Below, one piece after another: positions 51,242-61,740 of a stretch of 64,000 nt of DNA (positions are counted from its first letter, which is position 1; the number at the start of each line of letters is the position of its first letter). This DNA is from Prorocentrum cordatum (taxonomy: Eukaryota; Sar; Dinophyceae; Prorocentrales; Prorocentraceae). The translations under genes and the position numbers were made by a program. The stretch lies in the NCBI GenBank assembly GCA_963575745.1, contig CAUYUJ010004581.1, positions 375,377 to 439,376 of the forward strand. The letters are read 5' to 3'. The notes under the pieces were generated by a model that was given only the letters and a program-made list of their open reading frames with translations, had not been told where the DNA came from and did not search any database.

Positions 51242-52417
51242 CTAGAACGGCCGCCACCGGCGTCGCCTTCCTGCTGGCCACCGCCGCCGCCTGGCGCGCC
51301 GCTGCCGCGCCTGGCCTGGAGCCGCTTGAGTTCCGCTCCCTGCTGCTGGATCTCTTGCTGCAGCGACGCCGCGTCGCAGCCCCCCGCCTCCTCTGCCACC
51401 TCCGCCGCCGCCTCCGCCGCGAGAAGAGATGGCGCGCTCCTCGCGGAACTTGCGACGCTCTTTCAGCGCGCCAGCCTCGCGGTGGAGCTCGGCGGCGATG
51501 TGACCCTGGCGCTCGGGCGCGATCGTCGGGTGACCGCGCGTCTCCGAAGTCCCCATCATGGGGAACTCGTCCTCGGCGCCATCCACGCCGTCGGAGCGGC
51601 CGATGACCCGCTCGCGGTAGCGGTGCTCGATCAGCTGCGCCCGCCTCGCGACGTACTCGAAGGCCGCGAGCCCGCGCGCGTTCAGCTGGTCGAGCGACAA
51701 TGCCGCGTCGAACACGCGCCTGCAGAGCTCGTGCTCGGCGACGCCGGGGTCGCTGGAGCAGAGGCCCGTCTCGCGCTTCCACGTCGCATGGCGCGAACGG
51801 GGATGGGCATCTTGGGCCGCCAAAAAGCGCGGGCACCAGCGGGTCGTGCGAGGCCCGAGCACAAAACAAAAGGGCCAAGCAGTCTCGCTGATGAAGTTGG
51901 CCGCGCCCTTGGGACTCGACGGCGCCCCCCGTCGGAGTTGACCATGGCTTGAGGACCCCGGCGCCCAGGTCTCCTTCGCTGCCGAGCCGGTCGTGCCTCG
52001 CGACCCGCAAGACGTGCACCGCCGTGCCCATCGTAACGAGCCCGAACCCGCCAGCCACCGCATAGCCGTCGGTCGCGCCGCCCGTGAACTCCGCGCGCAC
52101 GGCGTCCGGACCGGTCGTCGCAAAGACCTCCCAACAATGCCCATCGGCCGGCATCGGCAGGGCTCCGTCCGTGACCTCCAAGCTACTCGGAACCTTCGCT
52201 GCTCCATCCCGGACTCTCGGCTTCCAGCCCCTGGTTCCCGCGGGGGCGCTGGGTCGGCGTTTCGCTGGAGAGAGCCCCGGGGCGGCAGCGCCGCACGCTC
52301 GCCGCGTGGCGGTGCGGCGTCGGCCCCCAGTCGGCACCGTAGATCTATCTGGTGCCTCCCCTGGAGCTTCTGGCCTTCGGAAGTGGAGTCGACGGGCTGG
52401 CCCGGCCCGTCGAGCAC
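51242..52417 (-). pseudogene. N-terminal conserved domain of the DIRS-like relic
   Basis: The frame contains HELCRRVFDAALSLDQLNAR, GLAAFEYVARRAQLIEHRYR and, after a variable loop, HIAAELHREAGALKERRKFR. This block with 'A-F-E-x-x-x-R-R-x-Q-L-I-E' and 'K-E-R-R-K' occurs ahead of RT in many dinoflagellate retroelement polyproteins (recollection, not a search). A Gly-rich linker follows, then the frame is lost. No protease or zinc knuckle was seen. Confidence 0.5.
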
Positions 52418-52420
52418 CGC

Positions 52421-52860
52421 CGCGCCGGCCAGCGGCCCGGCCGACAGGAGGCGCGTGAAAATGCCCCCGTCCGGCGCGATGCAATAGAAGCGCTTCGTAA
52501 CTAGAGCTGGTGGAACTGGCTCGCCGACGACCTCGGTGCACTCGCCTGGCGGGCGCCCGCTAATGATGGCCCTCGCCTGCCGCGCCTGCCCGGCCTGCCA
52601 GGGGGCGGCGATGCGTCGACCAGCCCCCGTAACCCACAGCGCAGCAGCAGTAGCCCGCGCAGATGCCGTTCAGGAAGCTGAGGAGGACCATGCCTGCCAG
52701 GGCAACCCGCAGGCAGCCAATGGCCTCGGCGAGGAGAAGGCAGCCGCCAGCGCCCTCCCACCCCCGGCACCAGCCCCTGGATCGCCGCGGGCAGGTGGTC
52801 GAGGGAGAATGGCAGCCGCTTGGAGCCTATGGAGAAAAGAAGCCCCATTCGCTGCCCTCT
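52421..52860. other. No recognisable gene
   Basis: GC-rich sequence upstream of the DIRS-like relic. A minus frame at 52501-52848 is open but shows no motif. Confidence 0.5.
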
Positions 52861-52865
52861 GAATT

Positions 52866-52950
52866 AAACTCGAGCCGCAACCCAGCGGCCGACGACTCTC
52901 GCGCGCGCAGTAATGCCCTTCGCAGAAGCTCGCTCGGAGGAGGAGCAGCC
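52866..52950 (+). repeat. Dispersed 75-bp repeat, copy 2
   Basis: Direct-orientation match to 43719-43795 (GAGCCGCAACCCAGCGGCC, ACGACTCTCGCGCGCGCAG, CCTTCGCAGAAGCTCGCTC). The two copies lie outside opposite ends of the block holding the LINE and the DIRS-like relic. Confidence 0.75.
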
Positions 52951-53640
52951 CGTTGCGCAGCCCAGATGAGCCGACGCTCGACTGGGCGGTCCAGTCAGTT
53001 CAGTGGGCAGCCGAAGCAAAAGGGAACACGTCTGCGCAGGAGGGGAGGCCCTGCCTCCGCGCCGCCGCTCCGCGGCGCCTTCTCCCCGCACGCCACGCCG
53101 ACGCCGACGGCGTAGTCGCGCGCGGCCGGGGGGGAGGGCGACGGGCGACGACGACCAAATCATGCAGGGCCAAAAAAACAAAACTCACCCCTGGGGCCCG
53201 CGGGCACGACTAGCTGGGCCCCCAGCAGCGCCGGGGACCTTCGCGCCCACGCCCGAGCCCGAGGAAACCAAGGCGCAGAGATCTCGGCGCTCGTCTTCGC
53301 AAAAATAAATATTCAGCCCCGTCTTGGGCGGGGGCCTCGCTCCGCTCCCCTGGCCATGGAGACCGCGCTGCGGGGCCGCGTTGCCGGGCCCCTCACAGGC
53401 CAGGGAAAGGTTCTGGAGCGAGCCAGCAGTGCCACGCGCGCTGCGCATTCGACAAACGAAGTCCGGGCCAACTACGAAAGGTCTCGTGGCCGAGGTCCTT
53501 GAAGGGAGCGAGCGGGTCCGAGGCAAGAGGGTCGGAGGGGGGGCCGCGGGGGGGCGGCCTCCGGGGGGGCCCGCGCACTCCTGAGCCAGGACCTCGGCCA
53601 TCCCCGCTGCAACACTCACGGCTTCACTTCGCATCGCTAC
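52951..53640. other. No recognisable gene
   Basis: GC-rich DNA upstream of the DIRS-like relic and downstream (minus strand) of the LINE at 53640-59807. No motif was recognised in the overlapping frames. Confidence 0.5.
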
Positions 53641-54171
53641 AAAAAATTGCCCACGCAGTCTGAACCGATATGCTGCGGCAGCTGCTTGGACAGGCGCGGG
53701 CCCGCACTCCCTGGTGGCGCGATTAGCGGGCAAGGCTTTGAGGGGGGCTTCGTTGCGGGCGACTCGGCCACGCATCTTGCACCTCCACTCGCCTCTGTCC
53801 TCAATTCTATGCATAGTGTGACAGGTGATCTGGACCTCAAGAACGGCAACATGGCTCGGGGCCAAAACAAGTTTAACAAGCAGATAACCAGTCCATTCGC
53901 CACTCTGAGCCATCGCCTGCGCGGCCCACGCGATGAATCTGATTGAAGAATTATGGTGTCGAAGCACTTCTGCTAAGGCTTTAGCGAACCAGCCATACCT
54001 TCAGAAAAAGGCGTGGGATGCCAAACCGATTTTAACGAGAATGCCAGCCAAAAGACCCCCAGCCCAACGGTGCATCCAAAACCTTTTTTTTTCAACCGCG
54101 TCATCGAGTGAAAGGTGAGCAGGCTGCCCGAACAAATACGCTGCATTCTCACGAGTTCGAAATACATTAGC

Positions 54172-54480
54172 TCATGTAGCAGCGCGCTTGGCAGCGCCAC
54201 TTGCAGAGTCCTTGCTGCGCTGGTTACCCTCTCGCAGCGGCTTGGAGGTCGGAAGTGATTCGCGAAAGCGTAAGATGAAGGAAAAAAAACGCTCGCCTGA
54301 CAGCCCACTCTCGGCTCGCCCGATCGTCTGAAACTGCCCGGGAAGCGCTCCGTGCACGGCGCGGCACGGCAGGAGCGAAGGCAGGATCTGGACCGCGGAC
54401 CACCCTGCACGCGAAACTCCAAGTATAGTGGACTGCGGGCAACTTCCATCAACGAACACATCTGGCCCCAAGATTTGCAA
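54172..54480 (-). pseudogene. RNase H start of the decayed LINE
   Basis: The frame reads LGPDVFVDGSCPQSTILGVS, RAGWSAVQIL and, further on, RAVHGALPGQFQTIGRAE. This is the RNase H β1 strand with its first catalytic Asp (VDGS) and the helix with the Glu (R-A-E). The later acidic residues are not found in frame. Confidence 0.65.
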
Positions 54481-54736
54481 CGCCCCCCCCCCCCCCCATT
54501 CGCCAACAACAGGATTAAGTTAGGGGGCCTGTATGTGCATGGCCCTGGGAAGCGACGAGAGCCCACAGGTTGAATACGCGGTATCAACTTGCGGCTGCGC
54601 AGTGATGCCTAGGCCGGCCTGGAGAAGGGCCCGCCCATGGCGAGTGCATAAATCAGGCACAGTATCTCCGAGAGGGTCCTGGTCCTCATCAATCAGCCCT
54701 TTGCATTGGTACCAGATGCGCCCATAGGTACCATTG

Positions 54737-55539
54737 TCACGCAGGCAAGCTCGACAGCGAGGCTCCGCTAAATATCAAATATCCCTGGGCCGCGCGAGCG
54801 GCAGGGAGGGGGAAGACGTTCGCCCAGGCCGCTGACAGCGCTCCAAGCTGCTTCGGGCACGCGATGCTGCGCAGCGCGTTCCTGAGGGCACGGTGCCAGA
54901 TGACCTCACTGTCGTCGGACGTGGGCATGTGGCGCAGCAGCCTGCCGCGCTGCCGCCGCTCGATCCCCCTGATGAGGTGGGGCTTGATGTCATGCGGGCC
55001 CCACTGGAGCAGGCTGATGTAGACGTGTGTGCATTAGCCATGGTCCAACCAATGCGCACGAGCGACAAACAAGCACAGGAAACGGGCCCCCTAACACACT
55101 GCCGTGTCGGGTTGGACTGCGCGATATATGCGAGCTGAGCCCACGCGCGCTGGAGCTTCCCAATCGAACCTCGCGCGTCCCATGCCCAAGTCGCGTATCT
55201 GATCGTGATGCCGAGCGCGCAGTCAAACATGGAATCGCATCGCGTCTGGGTTGGCGACGAGGTAGGCGATGGCCCCACCGTGCGGTTTGCCCCCCAACAA
55301 GGTTTAACGCAAATATGCGAAAAATCCGATGGGCAGTGTCTGACACCCCCGCAACACCAGCTCCATGGCCAGTCGCTGGTAAAGCTCATGTCCTCCACAG
55401 CTTGGGGGTGCGACGGCCTGTGGCAAACTTGAAGGCAATATACGTTCTCCTGCGCTGCTGGAGGGCTTGGACTCCGGCGTTCTCTCGGCGGCGTCTGACC
55501 TTCATAGCAGACAGCTCGTGGCCCAAATTGCGCATCCAA
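54737..55539 (-). other. Eroded RT thumb/connection of the decayed LINE
   Basis: Frames change often. Pieces such as CALGITIRYATWAWDARGSI and SEVIWHRALRNALRSIACP fit the segment between RT and RNase H of this LINE type, but no single motif is decisive. Confidence 0.4.
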
Positions 55540-56201
55540 GGTCTGAACTGCAAGGCCACTGGTTTGGCATTCTTGGCGAAATAGATCCTGGAGCGCACAG
55601 TGCCAGTGACAACTCCAGACTTCTTAGGCTGAGTGTGGAGCCCCAACCCTTTGGCATCGTAAATAAAAAATTCGCACCGCCTTCTCCAGCAGACAAACGC
55701 CTGCCTTGACAATAGTGGGTGGTGAGTTGGATAGACATAACATCTACCAGCGCCCTTGGCGCGACGCATGGGGCCACGACGCTTATTTGCTTTGCAGCTC
55801 TGAGCGCGAGGAGGTGCAGGGCCCCCGTGGCGCGCGCGCATCCAGCGAGGATGCCTTGAACAGCCTGCACCTCCCGAGACGCGCGCCCAAATGCTTTCAG
55901 CCTCCGCGGCTGCGGGTAAAAGGTCGATGAGCACCCGCGTCGATCTGGCAGGGAACTTCAGCTCCATCGCCTCTCGTAGCGTCTGCGAGGGCATTACCAT
56001 TTCGAAACACTTGATCATGTCTAGCAGAACTGCGATTGAAAGCTCGGCCAGCAAGGCCGGCACCTCAGCGCTAAAATTATGAGAGAAAGCGCTGTTTGTC
56101 GAGGAGCGGCCTTTCTGGGCCCCCCAGAGCTCGCAATGACAATTCTCCTCTTGCCAGGCAACGGTGAGGGGCTGCCAGATCTTACCCCGGAGCCTGCACA
56201 A
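55386..56201 (-). pseudogene. Reverse transcriptase of the decayed LINE
   Basis: The frame contains LLAELSIAVLLDMIKCFEMV (motif A; D61, about 56019-56021) and LREAMELKFPA. Motif B lies in another frame (55502-55870) as VQGILAGCARATGALHLL. Motif C in that frame is ALVDVMSIQ (55739-55750), where the second catalytic Asp of x-V-D-D is Val. The thumb (IYDAKGLGLHTQPKKSGVV, then RNLGHELSAM and RRRRENAG) returns to the first frame. It is dead by the frameshifts and the Asp loss. Confidence 0.75.
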
Positions 56202-56849
56202 AGCTTGAATGAGAGCAATTTCTGGCTTGGCCAGTCTAACAAGCTCCGCAATCGCGCGACCCCTCGGCCAAACCAGCAGGTTTCACATGCATTTAACCGG
56301 CCAGCTGTGCTAGCCGGGGCCTCGCTCGAGAGGTGCCAAAGGGCTCTTGGGGCTATCTTCAAAGGGCCAGCAGCAGCCCTAATGTTAAAGTTGAGAATAG
56401 CTCCCCTAACGTGGCGCGGTTCAGATGGAGGGGGCGCAGGCGGCAACGGGCGCCTTCGGGGAGCGCCAGCGGGGAACAATCCCGCGTCAGCCACAGATTT
56501 GCCCACGGCGCGAATTGCTGGGCCACTGGGTCAGCAGCAGCTGCGCAGCCGCGCCGTATCAGATAATTTCCTGCACGGCACGCACTTTAGTAAAACGGTG
56601 GGCTTGGGAAGATCCCTGGAGAAAGCTCTGCTTGGCCCAATCGACCCGAGCGCAATTCGCTTCGGTCTCGGCCACGTGGATTCACGCCTTGGCGGAGGTA
56701 CACATGTGCGTCGGCACTTCAGATATGTCTTCTCGTCTGAGCACGGCAATGCCAGAACGGAGAAAATTTGCAACATGAGTCCCCCAACGAACGAGCACAT
56801 TTGCTTTTCGCGACCTCTCGCATGAAAGTGTTAAAGTCACAGAATGCCC

Positions 56850-58041
56850 TCAGAAAGCTCGCCGCGCTTCTGGGGGGGGGGTGGGGGGGCAGGTCACGCG
56901 GCGGCACTGGCATGGATTTGGCTGATCTCTGTACTCAAAGACTGCCTGGCTTTTGCAATGTGCTTGGTCCAATTCAGGGCTGTGGCCCACGCGCTGGCGG
57001 CGCCGTCTCGATGGGATCCGCGTTCGGGCGGGGTCCGCGCGAGTTTTTCCCGCGTGGTCCGCGGGGGCCCAGAGGCGCCAACGCGCGCCTCGGAGGCGGG
57101 CCCGACTTTGCCATCTGCGGGACAGCTCAAAATGAATTCCCTCGGATTCCAAGCCCCAGAGATCCACTGCATCAGACTGGGTAGTCACCTTGGGGCCAGC
57201 TGCCTCCAGCACGGCGATCCAAGGATACGCGGGTGGCCTGGCGCACCCGGCGGGAAGGGCCTCGGGGAAGGGTCTCCTCTCGCGCGGCACTCTCGCCCAA
57301 ATCTCCACGGGTCGCATTCCAATCGGGATGGAGACGGGGAGGTGAGGAAAGGCGGGGGCAGCCTCGCCCACCTGCAAGTGCCTGCCCATCTTGGGAGCTA
57401 GGGAAATACTGGCCACGAACAAATCAATGAACGAGCCTGGCTGGGTCTGCCTACAGGTGGGGGGCGTCTGCGGCGCGCGCGATGCCATTCACGGGCGACA
57501 TCCAGTCGGGCTGCTGTAGCGCCTCCACGCCCCCGGCCCGGTCAGCACCAATAATCCACGGCAGCTGCTTCGCGTTCAGCACGCGTAGAAACTGGGTGAC
57601 TGCCCAGGGGCCCTGCGGGCTGTAGGCGCCCAGTCCTTCTCCAATTTTCAGATGGAGTGAAGCGACGCTGAGCCCCCCAGGCATGCCGCATTGAACGCGC
57701 GCGGCCACTGCGCGCCCAGGTGTGAGGATATGCGATTTGCCAGGAGGTGCGTCAATACCAATATGACTGGGCACTAGCACTGCAACGACACCCGCGGCGC
57801 CCGTTCCGCCGACTTCGTTTGGCACGGCAGGCGCCCGCGTCCCTTTGTACCCTGCGTCCAGAACGGCACGCCGTTTGCCGGCTAGGTGCATCTCGCCAAA
57901 ATGGTGCTCTTGGATCATGATGATCCACTGGGTAGCGCCTGGAAGAAAATCGGCCGCCGCTTCTTGCGAGCTGGCGTTGGTCGTCGCAATCGCACCCTGC
58001 TTGGCCAGCTGCTTGGGCTCAGCCTGCGGCATCTCTTTCAC
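56850..58041 (-). pseudogene. APE-type endonuclease of the decayed LINE
   Basis: The N-half (57451-58041) reads WIIMIQEHHF (E45, catalytic Glu), GAAGVVAVLV, LSVASLHLKIGEGLGAY and LPWIIGADRAG. The last corresponds to G-G-D-F-N with Asn lost, and the usual Tyr of the S-x-Y strand is His. The C-half, in another frame (56850-57488), reads TCRQTQPGSFIDLFVASISL and FPHLPVSI, matching the S-x-I-D strand and the terminal S/D-H-x-P-V. Two catalytic positions and the frame are lost. Confidence 0.75.
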
Positions 58042-58485
58042 GTGGTGGGCTTCCCCCGCTGGCGGACAAAACCTCTGAGATTTGGCGCGTGGAGGGGGGG
58101 GGGGGGGGGGGGGGGCGCCCCCCGCTGGCCGCGCAACTGGCTCGCGTCAATGTCTCCAAACGGGCCCCGCTCAGGGTCGCCTGGGCTGCTCGCATGTCGC
58201 TCGCGCGCAACGTGAGGGTAATGGTGCTGCTGATGGGCATGCGGGACAGCAGCAGGCTCCAACCCTGCGACCGAGTGGGGACCGTAAAAATCCAGAACAA
58301 GTGAACGACGTGGGACAGCAGCAGCTGGCCCCACCCCTGCGGTCGAGGGAACTCCATTGGAAACTGATGATGCACTGTATTGTGGGACAGAAGCAGGCCC
58401 CGCCCCTGCGCAACTAGGAATGAACGTCATCATGGCGATACGTACTGTGAAAAGCCGATGCGGCCTGATGCGCCCTAGCCGCCGT

Positions 58486-59640
58486 TCATGCCGCGCTCGA
58501 GCTGGCGGCGGCAGCTTGGGCGGCGGCCCTCTCGGCAGGCTCGGGCCCCTTGCGGGCGCGACGCTTCTTGGCCACGTCGTGGACTGAGGAGAGCTGCCGC
58601 TTGAGCTGCTCACGCAGCATGTCGGCGCCCTTGTCGCCCACTGGGGCGTCAACCCCGCAGCTGGCCAGGCGGGCCTCGCAGGTCTCGGCGTCCAAGCTGT
58701 CCGCGCGGGCTTGGGCTTGGACCGCCTCGCCCACCTCCATGCTGGGATGCTGCGCCGACCCAGGCGTAGGAGGCACTGGCTCCCCCTCAATGTCGGGGGA
58801 AGCCTCAGGCGGCGCAGGCGGCGCCGCTTCCTCGAGTTTATTGGCAGCCGCCGCCTTTGCTACCAGGTCAGAAGCGAAGCCAGCGAAAGCCCCCAAAGAT
58901 AACACCGCGGACTCAAACTGCGCCACGTTGGACTCGAGGGCAGGAATGAGAGCGCCGAGGGAGGGCGCCTGGCTCTGGTCGGGCAGATTATGTGCGATGG
59001 CTGCGCGCGTCTTCTCCTCGAGCTCGATTATGTGTTTAGCAGCGTCGACCTCCTCCTCCTCTGCAATCTTCGCGAGGCCAGCCTTCGCCAACTCCAGGGC
59101 CTTTTTCGGCGGCCTCTCGGCGGGCTTGGCAAGCGGACTGCGTCTGCCTGGCCTCCTTGAGCTGGTTGGTGACCACCGAGACGTTGGCTTCGATGGGCTT
59201 GTCGACTCGAAGATGGGACTCCTACTTCTCCTTCTCGGCAAGCAGGGTCTCGCGGATGCCCGTGTCGGTGGCGCCGAGCTGCTTGACAATGCCGCTGATC
59301 TGGGTGATGCGCTCCCTTTTGGCACTCGTCTCGGTCTTCGACCAAGGCGGCACAGTGCCACTGACGCCCCCAGACGTAGGTGGCCCACCTCCGCCTACAG
59401 CACATCCTGCGTCGAGCCCGAACTTTTGGCGGAGCTCAGCAATCTGTCGCTGGAGCTCAGCCTCACGCTTCGTGGTGATAGTCGGGACGGCGGGAGGGCG
59501 CGCGCGGTGGTGGGTGCCCCTTGCAGCATGGTCCTTTGGGCAGCCAACACAACTGGCACCACTTGCGGTCAGCCCTGTTGATGAAAAGGGCTGTCCGCGG
59601 GTTTGTGCAAGCACCAGTTGCACATCCACGGCATGGCATT
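58486..59640 (-). pseudogene. ORF1-like zinc and coiled-coil part of the decayed LINE
   Basis: Three frames follow one another. First (about 59463-59640) a CX2C...CX2C motif in PMPCRGCATGACTN ... KWCQLCWLP. Second (59222-59500) heptad-like REAELQRQIAELRQKFGL and KRERITQISGIVKQLG. Third (58486-59150) Ala/Glu-rich helices such as KALELAKAGLAKIAEEEEVD and a basic end KKRRARKGPEP. This fits the nucleic-acid-binding N-terminal protein of dinoflagellate LINEs, inferred from position and character and not from a specific domain. Confidence 0.55.
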
Positions 59641-59785
59641 GGCGGCTGTGTCCCGAGCGGCCATGGCGCGAGGACGAGAAGGACAGCTGTCAGCGCGGCG
59701 TTGCGCAGACTGGGGCGGTACGTGAGAGAAACTGAGACTGGCCGCGGACTAGCGGTATCCATGCCCTGTTTGCGCAAGCGGGGGT

Positions 59786-59807
59786 CTTGAGCCAAAATGG
59801 CAACGGA
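59786..59807 (-). other. Relic dinoflagellate spliced leader, one mismatch
   Basis: The plus strand reads CTTGAGCCAAAATGGCAACG then GA. Reversed, it matches the 22-nt leader at 21 positions; only the A of GTAGCC is changed (GTTGCC). It lies immediately 5' of the LINE region on the minus strand. Confidence 0.88.
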
Positions 59808-59893
59808 AAAGAGGGAACAGTTTCCACCTAGCAAGCAGCGCACCTCCGCTGAACGTCACTGATAGCGCTACTGTCCCTTCCGCAAGGATGCTC

Positions 59894-59894
<1 letters not shown>

Positions 59895-59938
<44 letters not shown>

Positions 59939-60085
59939 GGAGGAGGAGGAGGAGGAGGAGGAGGAGAGAGGAGGAGGAGAGGAGGAGGAGGAGGAGGAGG
60001 AGGAGGAGGAGGAGGGAGGAGGAGGAGGAGGAGGAGGAGAGGAGGAGGTAGGAGGAGGAGGAGGAGGAGGAAGACAAAAGAAAAG
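59895..60085. repeat. GAT then GGA microsatellite
   Basis: GAT run (about 59896-59938) followed by GGA (about 59938-60075). Confidence 0.96.
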
Positions 60086-60461
60086 GACACGGGGGCAGGA
60101 GCGGAAGCCGGGGGGAGGAACGAAAGCAGCAGCAGCGCCGGCGGCAGGCAGGGCAGCGGGGAAGGGCAGCCACGAGGCGCAGCAGGGGGAGCAAGAGAGT
60201 GATAACAGGGGGAGAGGGAGGGGGGAAGATGACCACGAGGACACGCGGAGGGGAGCACAGGGGGGAGCGGGCGAGGAAAAGGACAAACGAAGAGACCAAC
60301 GACCTCGACGACGAGCACATCCGCATCTGCACCGCAGCGCTGAGCCCACGACGGTCGGCACCGTCGCCGTGCTGCGGGAGCCTTCCGAGGAGGCGGGGTG
60401 CGCGAAGGCGGGATCCGCCCTCCGAGTGCCCTTCCTCTCCCCTCTCCTTCCACTCATCCCC

Positions 60462-60505
<44 letters not shown>

Positions 60506-60780
60506 CCTCCTCCGGCTCCAGCCCCCTGCCCCGAAAAGGGAAGGGGCTTCTGCTCCCACTCTTCCCCCTCCTTCCCCGACCCCCCGCGCACTCCTCTCTT
60601 CCCTCTTCTTCATCCCCACTGGGGAAAACCAAGAATCCCATCAGCCCGCTGGGCGTAGATTCTACCGGCGTAGATGGTTTAAGGAGCCAGTTTATCCAAC
60701 CATTGTTTCCCCTTCCAAGAGAGAGAGGTCTAACTACCCTGGGTCTGGATCGGGCCGGTCGCAAGCGGTCAAAGCGCCGA
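60086..60780. other. No gene; includes a CTG microsatellite
   Basis: A CTG run with one TTG interruption lies at about 60463-60507. It reads as poly-Leu, poly-Cys or poly-Ala on the plus strand and poly-Gln or poly-Ser on the minus strand. The surrounding frames are low-complexity. No gene was recognised. Confidence 0.6.
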
Positions 60781-61335
60781 AAAAGGCCCTAGGAGGGACC
60801 CAGACAGCCCAAGACGGCATCGAAAATGGCACGGGCAGCGAGATACGGCTCAAGATAGCGTCCAACACGCCGCCTAGAGGCCCAACGTCTGCCCCCGGAC
60901 GTATCCAAGTGGCCACGGAGCCTCGTAGGGACCCCCCGAGAGCCCGAGAGGCCTAAACCTTTCCAAAACCAACGGCGAATCCATGACTCGTGGGTTCTAG
61001 CATTTACGCTTCCGATCGGCTCCAAAGACCTCAAGATGGTTTCAAGATAGCCTAAGAGAACCACAGGGGGGGGGCCCACAATGGCCCCAACAGAACTCAG
61101 GAACGCTCCAAGAGGCAACTCTGCGGACTCCGAAAGGGGTGTCGTTGCAAGTTCCCCCCTCCCTTTTGAATCGATGGCCTCCAAAAGGCCCTGAGAAGGC
61201 CTCGTGAGGGCGTCAAAGGCTTCCTCATTTGCCCCAAGAGGGCACCAACGGCCACCAAAATGGCAACAAGAGGGTCCTACAATGACCCACGTGGTCTTCC
61301 CAGAGGCTCCGAGAGAGAACGACCCGCAAAGGCCT
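60780..61335 (+). repeat. Degenerate CAAGA(C/T)GGC(C/T)CC-type repeats
   Basis: Loose repetition of CAAGACGGC, CAAGATAGC, CCAAGAGGC and ACCAAAATGGCAACAAGAGG words, similar in type to 38990-39535. No gene. Confidence 0.55.
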
Positions 61336-61409
61336 TGATTGTTAACTCCTGTCGTCGTCACCGTCGTCGGCGTCGTCTTCGTCCCCCTCTACCTTCTCAT
61401 CCTCTTCTT

Positions 61410-61740
61410 CACCTCCCTCCTCCTCCTCCTCCTCCTCCTCCTCCTCCTCTTTCTCCTCCTCCTCCTCCTCCTCCTCTTTCTCCTCCTCCTCCTCCTCCTC
61501 CTCCTCCCTCCTCCTCCTTTTCCTCCTCTTCCTCACTCCTGCTCGTCCTCATCTCTTCTACCGCCCCTCCTTCCTCCCTCCCTCCTCCTCCGTTTCCTCC
61601 TGTGGCCTCTCATTTGTTTGTTTGTTAGTGTTTATATATCTCTCTCTCTCTCTTGCTCTCTCTCTTTCTCGCTCTCTCTCTCTCTCTCTCTTTTCTCTGT
61701 CTCTCTCCCTCCCTATCTCTCTACCTCTCTCCAGAATGAT
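61410..61740. repeat. TCC then CT microsatellites
   Basis: TCC tract (about 61415-61530) and imperfect CT tract (about 61638-61735). Confidence 0.94.

Larger units (their letters stand above)
47640..52420 (-). pseudogene. DIRS-like (tyrosine-recombinase) retroelement relic, whole extent
   Basis: Read from high to low coordinates, minus-strand fragments in shifting frames show an N-terminal conserved domain, RT, RNase H, a tyrosine-recombinase-like block and a methyltransferase motif I. All are in one orientation over about 4.8 kb. RT, RNase H, recombinase and methyltransferase together are the known content of DIRS-type elements. There is no protease, integrase or LTR that I can see. The order puts the methyltransferase last, after the recombinase, unlike classical DIRS-1. 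Frameshifts and in-frame stops show that it is dead. The separate domain entries give the evidence for each part. Confidence 0.65.
53640..59807 (-). mobile_element. Decayed LINE of near-complete layout with relic spliced leader
   Basis: One orientation holds, from 59807 downward, a relic spliced leader, a short leader region, a zinc/coiled-coil ORF1-like part, APE-type endonuclease, RT and RNase H, about 6.2 kb in all. Every part has frameshifts or lost catalytic residues. The lower boundary is a guess, because nothing is recognisable after the RNase H start. The leader implies that the element's transcript was trans-spliced before insertion. Confidence 0.7.

Noticed and set aside
50460-52541. 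693-codon frame as one gene
   Set aside because: Only its last 90 or so codons carry RT sequence; the rest is out of frame with the conserved N-terminal domain, which reads in another frame.
61245-61275. Leader-like CCAAAATGGCAACAAG
   Set aside because: It lacks the preceding CTTGAG and belongs to the degenerate word repeats.
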